From the NCBI RefSeq assembly GCF_000381885.1, contig NZ_KB907214.1, positions 310,001 to 374,000 on the forward strand: DNA of 64,000 nucleotides, given 5' to 3'. Origin of the DNA: Actinomadura atramentaria DSM 43919. GTDB lineage: Bacteria > Actinomycetota > Actinomycetes > Streptosporangiales > Streptosporangiaceae. Below, piece after piece: positions 18,843 to 26,509 of the stretch. The position numbers and the translations under genes were made by a program. The stretch's first letter is position 1; each line of letters begins with the position of its first letter. The notes beneath the pieces were generated by a model. It was not told the DNA's origin and made no database searches. It worked only from the letters and a program-made list of their open reading frames with translations.

Positions 18843-19403
18843 TCACTCGCGGGCGGCCTCGCGCGCCCACTCCGCGAGACCCGCGCCGGTGATCCTGCGG
18901 TCGCGGTCGAAGGGCACGTCGAACGCCCGCAGGACGTTCGTCAGCATGCCCATCGCCACGAACCGCATGATCTCGTCGGGGTCCTCGCCGGAGAGGTCGC
19001 CGAGCCGCTTCCACAGCGCGGCGAACCGCGCGTGCCCCACGCGGCGGATCTCCTCGTCCCCGAGGGCTGCCGCGTAGATCTGGAGCTGGAGGCGGAGGAT
19101 CGTGGGGTCGTCGTACAGGACGTCCCGGTAGGCGGTGATCATCGCGTCGATCGCCGGCTGCCCGGTGCGCCCGCCCGCGGCCTCGCGCAGCCGCTCCGTC
19201 AGGACGGCGAAGCAGCGGTCGACCGCGGCCAGGAACAGCGCGTGCTTGGTCGGGAAGAGCCGGAACAGGTACGGCTGCGAGACGCCCACCCGGCGTGCGA
19301 TGGCCGCCGTCGAGGTGCCCTCGTAGCCGCCGTGGGCGAACTCGGCCACGGCGGCCTCGATCACCTGCTCACGGCGCTCGTCGGCGCTCATCCGGGGGCT
19401 CAT
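18843..19403 (-). CDS. TetR-family repressor of the MFS exporter
   Basis: 186-residue regulator. The N-terminal HTH (REQVIEAAVAEFAHGGYEGTSTAAIARRVGVSQPYLFRLFPTKH, about 10-53, key residues YLFRLF) is typical of TetR; the rest is a variable ligand-binding domain. It precedes the MFS gene by 55 nt, and matching palindromes sit in front of both, implying autoregulation and control of the exporter. The stop codon is followed at once by an 8-T tract on the minus strand (18835-18842), so part of its transcription may end there. Confidence 0.88.
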   Translation of the reverse strand: MSPRMSADERREQVIEAAVAEFAHGGYEGTSTAAIARRVGVSQPYLFRLFPTKHALFLAAVDRCFAVLTERLREAAGGRTGQPAIDAMITAYRDVLYDDPTILRLQLQIYAAALGDEEIRRVGHARFAALWKRLGDLSGEDPDEIMRFVAMGMLTNVLRAFDVPFDRDRRITGAGLAEWAREAARE

Positions 19404-19410
19404 GGGAGTA

Positions 19411-19432
19411 AGTTAGCGACCAATCACTAACT
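19411..19432. promoter_or_regulatory. TetR-type operator upstream of the regulator
   Basis: AGTTAGCGA and TCACTAACT flank a 4-bp centre; the half-sites are inverted with one mismatch. It lies 7 nt upstream of the regulator's ATG and 7 nt from the stop of the neighbouring transporter gene. Confidence 0.72.
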
Positions 19433-19439
19433 CTGTCAA

Positions 19440-20024
19440 TCACCAGTTCTTGATTCCCTCGGCGAGCAGCAGCAGCCCGAACACCACGAACCCGGCCGCC
19501 GCCGCGTACCGGATGACGCGTTCGGGCAGCCTGCGGCCCAGCACGCGGCCCACGACGATCGCGAGCGCGTCCGCGACCACCATGCCGATCGTCGAACCCG
19601 CCCACACGCCGACCAGCCCGGCGACGCCGCCGTGGTCGGCGGCGAGCGTGATCGTCGCCAGCATCGTCTTGTCGCCGAGTTCGGCCAGGAAGAACGCCGC
19701 CCCGACCGCGAGGACCGCGGAACCGCGCGCCCGCTCGACCTTGCGGGACTCGTCGTCGTCGAGGGCGTCGCCGCGCAGCGTCCACGCCGCGAAGCCGAGG
19801 AACGCCACGCCCGCGATCACCGAGACCGGCCCCTGCGGGATGGCGACGCCGAGCACCGCGCCGAGCAGCACGCTCGCCAGATGGACGAGCGCGGTCGCGG
19901 CGGTGATCCCGGCCAGGACGGGCAGCGTCCGGAACCGCGTCGCGAAGGTGAGGGCCATGAGCTGGCTCTTGTCGCCCAGCTCGGCGACGAAGATCACGAC
20001 CAGACTGATGAGGAAGGCGGACAC
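19440..20024 (-). CDS. GDT1/TMEM165 (UPF0016) family cation transporter
   Basis: 194-residue membrane protein with two repeats of the UPF0016 motif: AELGDKSQLMA (about 14-24) and AELGDKTMLAT (about 113-123), each followed by hydrophobic helices. Bacterial members export manganese. The yybP-ykoY-like RNA upstream supports that role. Start GTG 20024 is preceded by GAGAGG. The gene ends only 8 nt from the TetR operator. Confidence 0.88.
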   Translation of the reverse strand: MSAFLISLVVIFVAELGDKSQLMALTFATRFRTLPVLAGITAATALVHLASVLLGAVLGVAIPQGPVSVIAGVAFLGFAAWTLRGDALDDDESRKVERARGSAVLAVGAAFFLAELGDKTMLATITLAADHGGVAGLVGVWAGSTIGMVVADALAIVVGRVLGRRLPERVIRYAAAAGFVVFGLLLLAEGIKNW

Positions 20025-20059
20025 CGGGTGCCTCTCGCTCGGGCCGGGCGAGGGGGGAT

Positions 20060-20195
20060 GTCACGCGGGAGCGTGCGACCTCGGCCCGGCGTGACTGCCG
20101 GGCCGAAGGTCTCGTCCGCCTCGTGGAGGCCGCGTGCCCGGGCGCGAGCGCCAGTGTGTCGAGCACGTCGTTGTGGACTACTCCCCTTCGACGCG
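20060..20195 (-). ncRNA. yybP-ykoY (manganese) riboswitch candidate
   Basis: The leader of the GDT1-type gene contains the two conserved internal-loop strands of the yybP-ykoY family on the minus strand: AAGGGGAGTAGTCC (20173-20186) and, about 60 nt later, GACGAGACCTTCGGCC (about 20102-20117), followed by a stable GC hairpin (about 20082-20105). This RNA class senses Mn2+ and commonly controls UPF0016 and TerC genes. Ends are approximate. Confidence 0.75.
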
Positions 20196-20210
20196 GTCGA
20201 GGCTAGCAGG

Positions 20211-21293
20211 TCACAGCGCCACGCCGACCAGCACGGGCTCGTTGACCAGCTCGACGCCGAACGCGGCGCGGACCCCGTCGCGGACCTCGCGGGCCAGCGC
20301 GAGCAGGTCGGCGGTGGTGCCGCAGCCGGGGTTGGTGAGCGCGAGGGTGTGCTTGGACGAGATCCGCGCGGGCCCGTCCCCGTACCCCTTCGCGAACCCG
20401 GCGCGGTCGATGAGCCACGCGGCGGACGTCTTCACGCGCGGCGCCCCGTCCGGCCCCGGCTTCTCCGGGTAGCGTGGGAACGCGGCCTCCGGGCCGAACC
20501 GGTCCGCGACGCGGCGCTCCAGTTCGGCGAGCGCGTCCGGGCCGAGGATCGGGTTCGTGAAGAACGACCCGGCGCTGCGGGTGTCGGGGTCGGCGGGGTC
20601 CACGACCATGCCCTTGCCGCGCCGCAGCTCCAGGACGGCCTCGCGCGCCTCCTTCAGCGGCACCCGGTCGCCCGCCGCGACGCCGAGGGACCGCGCCAGC
20701 TCCGCGTACGCGATCGGCTGCGACTCGTCGGACTCGCGCAGCAGGTACCCGACCTCCAGCACGACGTACCGGTCGGAGCCCTTGAAGACGCTGTGCCGGT
20801 AGGTGAACCGGCACTCCTCCCGATCCAGGGTGACGGTCTGCCGGGTCTCGCGGTCGTACGCGCGCACCCACGCGATGGTCTCCGCGACGTCCTGCCCGTA
20901 CGCGCCGACGTTCTGGATCGGCGTCGCGCCGACCCGGCCGGGGATGCCCGCCAGGCACTCGACGCCCGCGAGCCCGTCCGCGACACAACGCGCGGCGAAC
21001 CGGTCCCACTCCTCGCCCGCCTGGACGGCCAGCAGCGCGCCGTCGCCCTCGGCGGGCCGCCGCTCCGCGCCGCGCGTCCCGACGTGGACGACCGTGCCCG
21101 CGAACCCGTCGTCGGACACGACCACGTTGCTGCCGCCGCCGAGCACCAGGACGGGCTCGCCCGCGTCGTCGGCCGCGCGGACCGCCGACACCACGTCGGC
21201 CTCCGTCGTGGCCTCCACGAACCGGCGGGCCGGCCCGCCGAGCCGCAGCGTCGTGTATCCGGCCAGGTTGACCTCTTCGGCGAACACCGCCAC
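20211..21293 (-). CDS. murB: UDP-N-acetylenolpyruvoylglucosamine reductase
   Basis: NADPH- and FAD-dependent reduction that makes UDP-N-acetylmuramate for peptidoglycan. 360 residues. FAD-binding motifs are VLVLGGGSNVVVSDDGF (about 48-64) and GIPGRVGATPIQNVGAYGQ (about 115-133); the catalytic serine segment is RSAGSFFTNPI (about 238-248); the C-terminal lobe includes SAAWLIDRAGFAKG and the terminal Glu region SSKHTLALTN. Type I MurB by length. The riboswitch region of the next gene begins just past its end. Confidence 0.95.
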   Translation of the reverse strand: MAVFAEEVNLAGYTTLRLGGPARRFVEATTEADVVSAVRAADDAGEPVLVLGGGSNVVVSDDGFAGTVVHVGTRGAERRPAEGDGALLAVQAGEEWDRFAARCVADGLAGVECLAGIPGRVGATPIQNVGAYGQDVAETIAWVRAYDRETRQTVTLDREECRFTYRHSVFKGSDRYVVLEVGYLLRESDESQPIAYAELARSLGVAAGDRVPLKEAREAVLELRRGKGMVVDPADPDTRSAGSFFTNPILGPDALAELERRVADRFGPEAAFPRYPEKPGPDGAPRVKTSAAWLIDRAGFAKGYGDGPARISSKHTLALTNPGCGTTADLLALAREVRDGVRAAFGVELVNEPVLVGVAL

Positions 21294-21372
21294 GTCGTCC
21301 GTCCCTCCCTGGAAGCCCGCTCAGCGCCGAGGCGACTCTACGTGCCCCGGCGCCCGCGGCGCGTCAGGAGGG

Positions 21373-21798
21373 TCAGGCGAGGCGGACGACGGCCTTCGCG
21401 CGGGTCAGGACCTTCTGGTCGGCGGCGCGGGCGGTGAGCGCCACGACGACCTTGTTGCCGTCGAGCTTCTCCTCGACCTTCCCGCTGATCTCCAGTTGCG
21501 CGCCGCCGTCGTCGGGCACGACGACCGGCGAGGAGAACCGCACGCCGTAGTCCACGACCGCGCCCGGGTCGCCGGCCCAGTCGGTCACGAACCGGCCGGC
21601 CTGCGCCATCGTGAACATGCCGTGCGCGATGACGTCCGGCAGCCCGACCGCCTTGGCGACGCTCTCCCGCCAGTGGATCGGGTTGAAGTCGCCGGACGCG
21701 CCCGCGTACATGACGAGGTTCGCGCGGTCCACCGGGAACGTGCGCGCGGGGATCTCCGTGCCGACCTCGACGTCGGCGTACTTCACCTGCGCGGTCAT
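21373..21798 (-). CDS. MaoC-like dehydratase (HadB-like)
   Basis: 141-residue hot-dog fold protein with the hydratase-2 signature: YAGASGDFNPIHWRESVAKAVGLPDVIAHGM, giving catalytic Asp and His near residues 37 and 42. It overlaps the stop of the upstream HadA-like gene (TGATG), as expected for a heterodimeric (3R)-hydroxyacyl-ACP dehydratase. The rpmG-hadA-hadB gene order is conserved with mycobacteria, where the complex works in fatty acid elongation; the exact substrate here is inferred. Confidence 0.85.
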   Translation of the reverse strand: MTAQVKYADVEVGTEIPARTFPVDRANLVMYAGASGDFNPIHWRESVAKAVGLPDVIAHGMFTMAQAGRFVTDWAGDPGAVVDYGVRFSSPVVVPDDGGAQLEISGKVEEKLDGNKVVVALTARAADQKVLTRAKAVVRLA

Positions 21799-22235
21799 CA
21801 GGCCCCCCGCTCCACGATCGTGTTGTAGGTCTTGCAGATCAACTCGCCGTCGGTGGTCGAGATGTCGGTCTCGATGACCAGCTTCTCGTTGTTCCCGATG
21901 CTGCGGATCTCGGTGATCGTGGACGTGCAGACCACGACGTCGCCCGCGCGCACGGGCCGCGTGTACTCGAACCGCTGCTCGCCGTGGACGACCATCGCGT
22001 AGTTCAGGCCGAGCTCGGGGTCCACGAGCGCGGGGCTGCCGAGCGAGACGACGATCGGGAACGTCGGGGGCGCGATGACGTCCGGGTGCCCGGCGGCCTT
22101 CGCGGCGTCGGCGTCCCGGTAGACGGGGTTCTGATCCCCGATCGCGTCCGCGAACTCCCGGATCTTCACCCGGCTGACCTCGTAGGGCTCGCCGGGCGGG
22201 AAACTCCGCCCGACGAAGTCACGGTTGAGTGCCAT
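21798..22235 (-). CDS. MaoC-like dehydratase, FAS1-DH N-terminal type (HadA-like)
   Basis: 145-residue partner of the HadB-like subunit. It has the hot-dog fold segment REFADAIGDQNPVYRD and HPDVIAPPTFPI but lacks the catalytic His-Gly-Met pattern, as in structural subunits of HadAB. Start ATG 22235 follows GGAGGGA. A TetR-type palindrome lies about 20 nt upstream of the start, suggesting fatty-acid-responsive control. Confidence 0.85.
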   Translation of the reverse strand: MALNRDFVGRSFPPGEPYEVSRVKIREFADAIGDQNPVYRDADAAKAAGHPDVIAPPTFPIVVSLGSPALVDPELGLNYAMVVHGEQRFEYTRPVRAGDVVVCTSTITEIRSIGNNEKLVIETDISTTDGELICKTYNTIVERGA

Positions 22236-22254
22236 GCAGTCGTCCCTCCGGCGC

Positions 22255-22268
22255 TAAGCGCTCGCTTA
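22255..22268. promoter_or_regulatory. Palindromic operator candidate of the hadAB-like operon
   Basis: TAAGCG-CT-CGCTTA is a perfect 6-bp inverted repeat 20 nt before the HadA-like start. It resembles TetR-family sites of fatty-acid and lipid regulators (AAGCG...CGCTT). No cognate regulator is in the window. Confidence 0.5.
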
Positions 22269-22415
22269 CTACGTCTGCCGAGACCCTAACAGAACGACGT
22301 TCAGCCCGCCCCCGCGCACTGCGGGAACGGGCTGGAGGACGTCAGGGCAAGCGGTCGCGCCGTCACGCGGGCGGCGCCGCGGCGCGCGCCCCGAGGGAAG
22401 TACCGGGACTCGCGG

Positions 22416-22580
22416 TCAGCGGGTCTCGCGGTGCGCGCGGTGGCACCGGCAGTTCGGGCAGTACTTCTTCAGCTCGAGGCGGTCCGGGTCGTTGCGCCGG
22501 TTCTTCCGCGTGATGTAGTTGCGGTGCTTGCACTCCTGGCAGGCCAGCGTGATCTTCGGCCGTACGTCGGTGGCAGCCAC
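22416..22580 (-). CDS. rpmG: 50S ribosomal protein L33
   Basis: 54-residue L33 starting at GTG 22580. Contains the zinc-ribbon pairs CQEC and CPNC (about residues 14-17 and 42-45) with [20 protein letters not shown] between them, the zinc-binding form of L33. Downstream of tRNA-Met and upstream of the hadAB-like genes, as in other actinobacteria. Confidence 0.96.
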   Translation of the reverse strand: MAATDVRPKITLACQECKHRNYITRKNRRNDPDRLELKKYCPNCRCHRAHRETR

Positions 22581-22697
22581 GGTGGAGTGCCTTTCTGCTA
22601 GGTACAGGGACGTGACATCGGACGCCTGGTGAGGGGCGTCCGGTCGGTTCAACCCAGCCCGCTCGCCCCCGGGTCGGGGGGCGAGAGGCCAAGGTAG

Positions 22698-22771
22698 TAG
22701 CGAGGGCCGGACTTGAACCGGCGACACAGCGATTATGAGCCGCTTGCTCTGCCTGACTGAGCTACCCCGCC
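22698..22771 (-). tRNA. tRNA-Met (CAT)
   Basis: 74-nt cloverleaf with anticodon loop CTCATAA; acceptor GGCGGGG with CCTCGCT (two G-U pairs) and T-loop GGTTCAAGTCC. The paired first base pair and the position before rpmG suggest the elongator tRNA. Confidence 0.95.
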
Positions 22772-23039
22772 GTGATGGTCAGCGCGGACCGGGACGCCAG
22801 AATACCCGATGTCCACTCGACCCAGGAAACCCGAGAAGTTCCGCTTCGGAGGAAACGGCCCGGTTCCTGAGCTTCCGCCGCTGGCCGTCCCCAGGTTACC
22901 GCCTGTGGCGATGACCTGCGAATCGTCCCGTCCGGAACGCGAGGACGCTATCACACGGCCCGATCGGCCGCGAACCGCAGCGCGAGGCGCCGCCCGGAAC
23001 GCGAAAACCCCCCGGAGACCGGGGGGTGCGACGAGCCGG

Positions 23040-23112
23040 AGCCCCTTTACGGAATCGAACCGTAGACCTTCTCCTTACCATGGAGACGCTCTGCCGACTG
23101 AGCTAAAGGGGC
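23040..23112 (-). tRNA. tRNA-Thr (GGT)
   Basis: 73-nt cloverleaf, acceptor GCCCCTT/AAGGGGC, anticodon loop ATGGTAA inside the TCTCC/GGAGA stem, T-stem TACGG/CCGTA. Tandem with tRNA-Met. A decayed copy lies at 26411-26482. Confidence 0.97.
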
Positions 23113-23263
23113 CTGCCGCGCGCTTCCTCGCGGTCGCGGCGACGGGTGTAACCATACACGGCGGCGAGGGTCGGTGGGAAACCGGGTTTTCGGCGGCCGC
23201 CGGACCGAAGGCCGTTCGGAAATCGTCCTGGTCTGTCCCCCGGCTGTGTCACAGTGGCCCGTT

Positions 23264-24322
23264 ATGGATCATGGATTCACGCCGTCCGGGGGCGACGACG
23301 GCTTCCTCCGGCACCTGGACGCCACCGTCCGCGCGGCCGAGGCCCAGGACCCGGCCTTCGGCGAGCTGATGCCGGAGCTGATGCAGCGCTCCCGGAACGT
23401 TCCAGTCGCCGCCCTCGACGCGGCCATGCCCCGGATGGCCGAGGGCGTCGAGGGCGCCGCGCTCGGCGCGGCCGCGTTCCTCGCCGTCATCACCGGGTCG
23501 TGGATCGAGCGGGGCGCGACCGCGCGGGGCGTCGACCGGCCCGTCCTGCGGCGGCTGCTGGAGGCCGCGGACCTGTCCACGACGTTCCTGCTGACCTGGT
23601 CGCAGGCCGTGGACGCGCCGCCGCCCGACCCCGCGCAGGACAGCCCGTCGCAGGAGGTCTTCGACGTCGTCGCGCCCGCGCTGGACGACCCGGCGTCCGC
23701 GATGCTCGCGTGGTTCGCGCTGGAGAAGCTGGCGCTCGCGGCGAACACCGTCCTGTCGTCGTCGCGCCCGCTGCGCGCGTCGATCACCGGCCGCGAGGAC
23801 AAGGCGCGGCTCGTCGGCGGGCTGGAGCGGTACTGCCCGGTGACGGGGTGGGTCGCGAGCCTGCTCCGCGTCCTGGAGGACGAGCGGGTGCTCGTCCTCG
23901 ACCGGGCCACGCGGCGCGGCTGGACGGTCTCGCTGACCGGGATCGGGGACAACTTCCAGCTCCACGTCCTGCTCGCCGACGCCCTCGCGGGGCGGCCCGG
24001 CGGCATGCCCGGCACGCCGCCGCCGCGCGACATCGCGGCGTACTTCCGCGACACCGAGGCGCCCGAGCCGCCGCCGACCGCGCACAGCGAGTGGAACCTC
24101 GTGGACGCGCACGGCGAGTGGATCTACAACGAGGGCGTGCCCGCCGACATCCCGGACGTCAACGGGACGCGGGTCGTCGTGCTGGACCCGCCGTCCTACC
24201 CGCGGGCGTTCCCGGCCGGGCGCAAGTACCCGATGATGCCCGGCGACGTGGTGTTGGAGGGGATGCACCTGCCGGAGGACCTGGCGGCCTGGTGGCCGCA
24301 CGTCAAGCCGGCGACGCGGTGA
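23264..24322 (+). CDS. Hypothetical protein
   Basis: 352 residues from ATG 23264; I do not recognise a family. It is mostly helical with normal high-GC codon use and is soluble by composition. The C-terminal third contains WNLVDAHGEWIYNEGVP and a proline-rich strand region. No signal peptide or transmembrane helix is evident. It converges on, and overlaps by 20 nt, the PP2C-like gene of the opposite strand. No ribosome-binding site is obvious, so translation may be leaderless. Confidence 0.7.
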   Translation: MDHGFTPSGGDDGFLRHLDATVRAAEAQDPAFGELMPELMQRSRNVPVAALDAAMPRMAEGVEGAALGAAAFLAVITGSWIERGATARGVDRPVLRRLLEAADLSTTFLLTWSQAVDAPPPDPAQDSPSQEVFDVVAPALDDPASAMLAWFALEKLALAANTVLSSSRPLRASITGREDKARLVGGLERYCPVTGWVASLLRVLEDERVLVLDRATRRGWTVSLTGIGDNFQLHVLLADALAGRPGGMPGTPPPRDIAAYFRDTEAPEPPPTAHSEWNLVDAHGEWIYNEGVPADIPDVNGTRVVVLDPPSYPRAFPAGRKYPMMPGDVVLEGMHLPEDLAAWWPHVKPATR

Positions 24323-25046
24323 GGTAGGCGACGGTGGCGTCGTCGCGGGGCTTGCCCCTCTCGATGACGACGCCGTCCTCGTCCTCGGCGGCCCGCGTGC
24401 GGCGGACCAGCTCGGCCGGGCCCGCCTCGTCCAGCAGGTCGAGCAGGCCCGCCCACGTCAGCACGCCGAAGACTTCGACGAGCCGGGACGCGCCGTCGCT
24501 CAGCAGCGCGGCGCGCCGCACGTTCCCGGCCGTCCCAGTCAGCGCCCGGAACGCTGCCTCGGGCCGCGCGGCGGCGACCCAGAACCCGCCTTCTTGATTA
24601 CGCAGCCGCCGGACCGTCTCGACGGAGTGATCCGGAAGGCGGTCCGCCCGGTCGTCCCGATGAACGGTGATGGTCCCGTCATCCAGGACGATCGGGGAAT
24701 CCGCGAGCACCAACCAGTCGAGTTCCGTTCCCCTCCACCGAACAATCGAGGCGGTCGCGGACGGACTGTCGGGGTTGTCGAGATCGCACCCGGGATGCAG
24801 CGTACGGACGTGCGTGATCGCCTCGGCGAGGACGCCCGCCAGCTCCGCGCCGTCGCCCACGGCCAGCCGCGCGGCGACCGCGCCGCCCAGCCGCCGCACG
24901 AGCCACGCCGGGCCGTGCGCGCAGCCGGAGTCGACCCCCGGCCGCTGCGTCGCGCCATCCAGCACAACGGCCCACCCGTCCCCGGCGGCGACGAAGTCCT
25001 CGTTCACGCCGCCCGGCGTGGGTTCGGTGCGCAGGCGGACGTCCAT
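24303..25046 (-). CDS. PP2C-like serine/threonine phosphatase domain protein
   Basis: 247-residue protein of the PP2C fold: NEDFVAAGDGWAVVLDGAT supplies the first metal Asp region, ALLSDGASRL the central Asp-Gly and GKPRDDATVAYL the terminal Asp-Asp. It starts at an ATG overlapping the stop of the zinc-ribbon gene before it (TGATG), so it is the last gene of a three-gene operon. Predicted to remove phosphate from Ser/Thr proteins; the target is unknown. A second zinc-ribbon/PP2C pair is carried by the integrated element at 42.8-43.9 kb. Confidence 0.78.
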   Translation of the reverse strand: MDVRLRTEPTPGGVNEDFVAAGDGWAVVLDGATQRPGVDSGCAHGPAWLVRRLGGAVAARLAVGDGAELAGVLAEAITHVRTLHPGCDLDNPDSPSATASIVRWRGTELDWLVLADSPIVLDDGTITVHRDDRADRLPDHSVETVRRLRNQEGGFWVAAARPEAAFRALTGTAGNVRRAALLSDGASRLVEVFGVLTWAGLLDLLDEAGPAELVRRTRAAEDEDGVVIERGKPRDDATVAYLTASPA

Positions 25047-25273
25047 CACGCGGGCACCGACCCTTCCAGCGGGTTGTGCTCCCGGCCGGTGTTCGCGCAC
25101 ATCCGGCACGGCTCCTCGACGCGGACCCAGCGCAGCGCGCCCGCCGCGTCCCGCTCGGGCTTCTCGGGCCGCCACCAACCCGTCCCGCCGCAGAACCGGC
25201 AGTCCCGGCCACCGCGGTCGCACCAGCGGCACGGCCCGTCGCCGCACCGGTCGCGCCTGCCGTTCACCGGCAT
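25046..25273 (-). CDS. Zinc-ribbon mini-protein (CxxC-rich)
   Basis: 75 residues from ATG 25273, preceded by GGAGGGACGGGGAG. Contains CRWCDRGGRDCRFCGGTGWW and a further CRMC, a DnaJ-type cysteine pattern that should bind zinc. Its stop codon overlaps the start of the PP2C-like gene and its start overlaps the end of another zinc-ribbon protein, so the three are coupled. Possibly an adaptor for the phosphatase; this is inference from position only. Confidence 0.65.
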   Translation of the reverse strand: MPVNGRRDRCGDGPCRWCDRGGRDCRFCGGTGWWRPEKPERDAAGALRWVRVEEPCRMCANTGREHNPLEGSVPA

Positions 25274-25419
25274 CTCCCCGTCCCTCCGCAGACGTGGCAG
25301 TCCTCGCGGCTCGCGCGCCAGACCACCGAACCGTCCTCGGCCCGCCGCGGGCGCTCGTAGTCGATCTCCCCCGACCCGCCGCAGTGCCCGCACGGCGGGG
25401 AATCGTCCCGGTCGTCCAC
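25264..25419 (-). CDS. Zinc-ribbon mini-protein (CxxCxGxG)
   Basis: 51 residues from GTG 25419, which has a GAGGGGGAG site just upstream; an ATG at 25446 would add nine residues. Two DnaJ-like half-motifs, CGHCGGSG and CHVCGGTG, are separated by about 25 residues, enough for one zinc site. First gene of the operon with the 75-residue zinc protein and the PP2C-like phosphatase. Small size lowers certainty. Confidence 0.55.
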   Translation of the reverse strand: MDDRDDSPPCGHCGGSGEIDYERPRRAEDGSVVWRASREDCHVCGGTGRCR

Positions 25420-25738
25420 GCTCCCCCTCGCCGCCGCCCCCAGCATCCCGCAGATCTCCGACGCCCGTCCACGCGAACGTCCGCTCGCCGGACCGCCGAC
25501 ATCGGCCGTTCGCCGACGCTGTGGACGACCCGCACGGGCTGACGTTCGGGGCCACCGCCCCGGGCACGCGGGCCGAGATCATCACCAGCCCGGACCGGGA
25601 GCTCCGCGTGACCGTGACCAGGGTTTTTCTCGATCTCCGCTCGGGAACCGAACCCTCAGCCGCCGTCCGGCCCGCCGGACGAGCCGCGCGGCGCACGCCG
25701 CCCGCCGATCCACCGAGCCCGTTGAAGGAGCCCTTGCG
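25420..25738. other. Divergent intergenic region
   Basis: About 320 bases between the zinc-ribbon operon and the HbpS-like gene. No convincing gene; it should hold both promoters, which I could not place. Confidence 0.45.
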
Positions 25739-26278
25739 ATGACCTTTCCGCTTGTCCGCGCCCTCGCCGCCGGAGCCGCGCTCACCGCCGCGTCCGCCGC
25801 CCTCACCGCACCCGCCGCACACGCCGCGCCTGCCGCGCCCGCCGCGCCGGGAACGGAGACCCCGGCGCGGAACGTCTACAGCACCGCCCACCTCACGGTC
25901 GCGGCGGCGACGCGGGCGGCGCGCGGCGCGCTCGCCGCCGCACGGCGCGCCGGGCAGCGGGTGTCGGTGGCGGTCGTGGACCGCGACGGCCGGACGATCG
26001 CCGCGCTGCGCGGCGACGGCTCGGGCCCGCAGTCCTGGACGTCGGCGAGACGAAAGGCGTTCACCGCCGTCTCTTGGAACGCACCAACCTCAGAACTCGT
26101 CAAGCGCCTCGCGACGACCCCGACTCTTCGCGACATCCCCGGCACCCTGTTCCTCGCCGGCGCGGTCCCGATCCGCCACCGAAACACCCCGATCGCCGCA
26201 ATCGGCGTAGCAGGCGCCCCCAGCGGCGCCCAAGACGAGTCTTTCGCCCGAGCAGGCGCCGCAACCATCACCCACTAG
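25739..26278 (+). CDS. Secreted HbpS/GlcG-family protein
   Basis: 179 residues beginning with a signal peptide (VRALAAGAALTAASAALTA, cleavage near AHA-AP). The mature part resembles the GlcG/HbpS haem-binding fold: LTVAAATRAARGALAAARRAG, VSVAVVDRDGRTIAALRGD and a C-terminal IRHRNTPIAAIGVAGAP strand. AAGGAG lies 8 nt before ATG 25739. Family members bind haem or act as extracellular sensors; ligand here is not known. Codon use becomes less GC-biased toward the 3' end, where decayed DNA begins. Confidence 0.75.
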   Translation: MTFPLVRALAAGAALTAASAALTAPAAHAAPAAPAAPGTETPARNVYSTAHLTVAAATRAARGALAAARRAGQRVSVAVVDRDGRTIAALRGDGSGPQSWTSARRKAFTAVSWNAPTSELVKRLATTPTLRDIPGTLFLAGAVPIRHRNTPIAAIGVAGAPSGAQDESFARAGAATITH

Positions 26279-26293
26279 CCAAACCCACAAACC

Positions 26294-26327
26294 GTCGCCT
26301 CTCGCACCCAAACCCACGAGAGGCGAC
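26294..26327 (+). terminator. Hairpin after the HbpS-like gene
   Basis: Perfect 11-bp stem (26294-26304 with 26317-26327), 12-nt loop, 15 nt after the stop codon. No T tract. Confidence 0.55.
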
Positions 26328-26410
26328 ACTCCCACCGCCCGACCACGAGTCCCCAAGACACCGACCCGGGAAGATCCTCCCCGCAGCCGAACAATGCGCC
26401 CCGACCTACG

Positions 26411-26482
26411 ACCCGCTTCCGAAATCGAACGGTAGACCTTCTCCTTACCATGGAGACGCTCTACCGTCCGAGCTAACCGACT
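26411..26482 (-). pseudogene. Decayed tRNA-Thr (GGT) copy
   Basis: Aligns without gaps to the intact tRNA-Thr at 23041-23112, about 58 of 72 positions identical. The anticodon arm and variable loop are perfect over 31 bp, but both acceptor strands and the T-stem have lost pairing. It cannot form a normal cloverleaf. Either a duplicated tRNA gene in decay or the scar of an old integration at tRNA-Thr. Confidence 0.7.
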
Positions 26483-26509
26483 CGCCCGCCACCCGCAGCA
26501 CAACCACTA

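Noticed and set aside
24303..25535. A 410-codon form of the PP2C-like gene reading through the zinc-ribbon genes
   Set aside because: The upstream part is a shadow of the two zinc-ribbon genes; the ATG at 25046 overlaps their stop codon and begins the PP2C similarity.
26411..26482. A second functional tRNA-Thr
   Set aside because: Acceptor strands and T-stem do not pair, so a normal cloverleaf cannot form.
23040..26482. A second integrative element bounded by the two tRNA-Thr copies
   Set aside because: No integrase or transfer gene lies between them, and the copy is on the 5' side of the intact tRNA, not the side where an element in its 3' end would lie.
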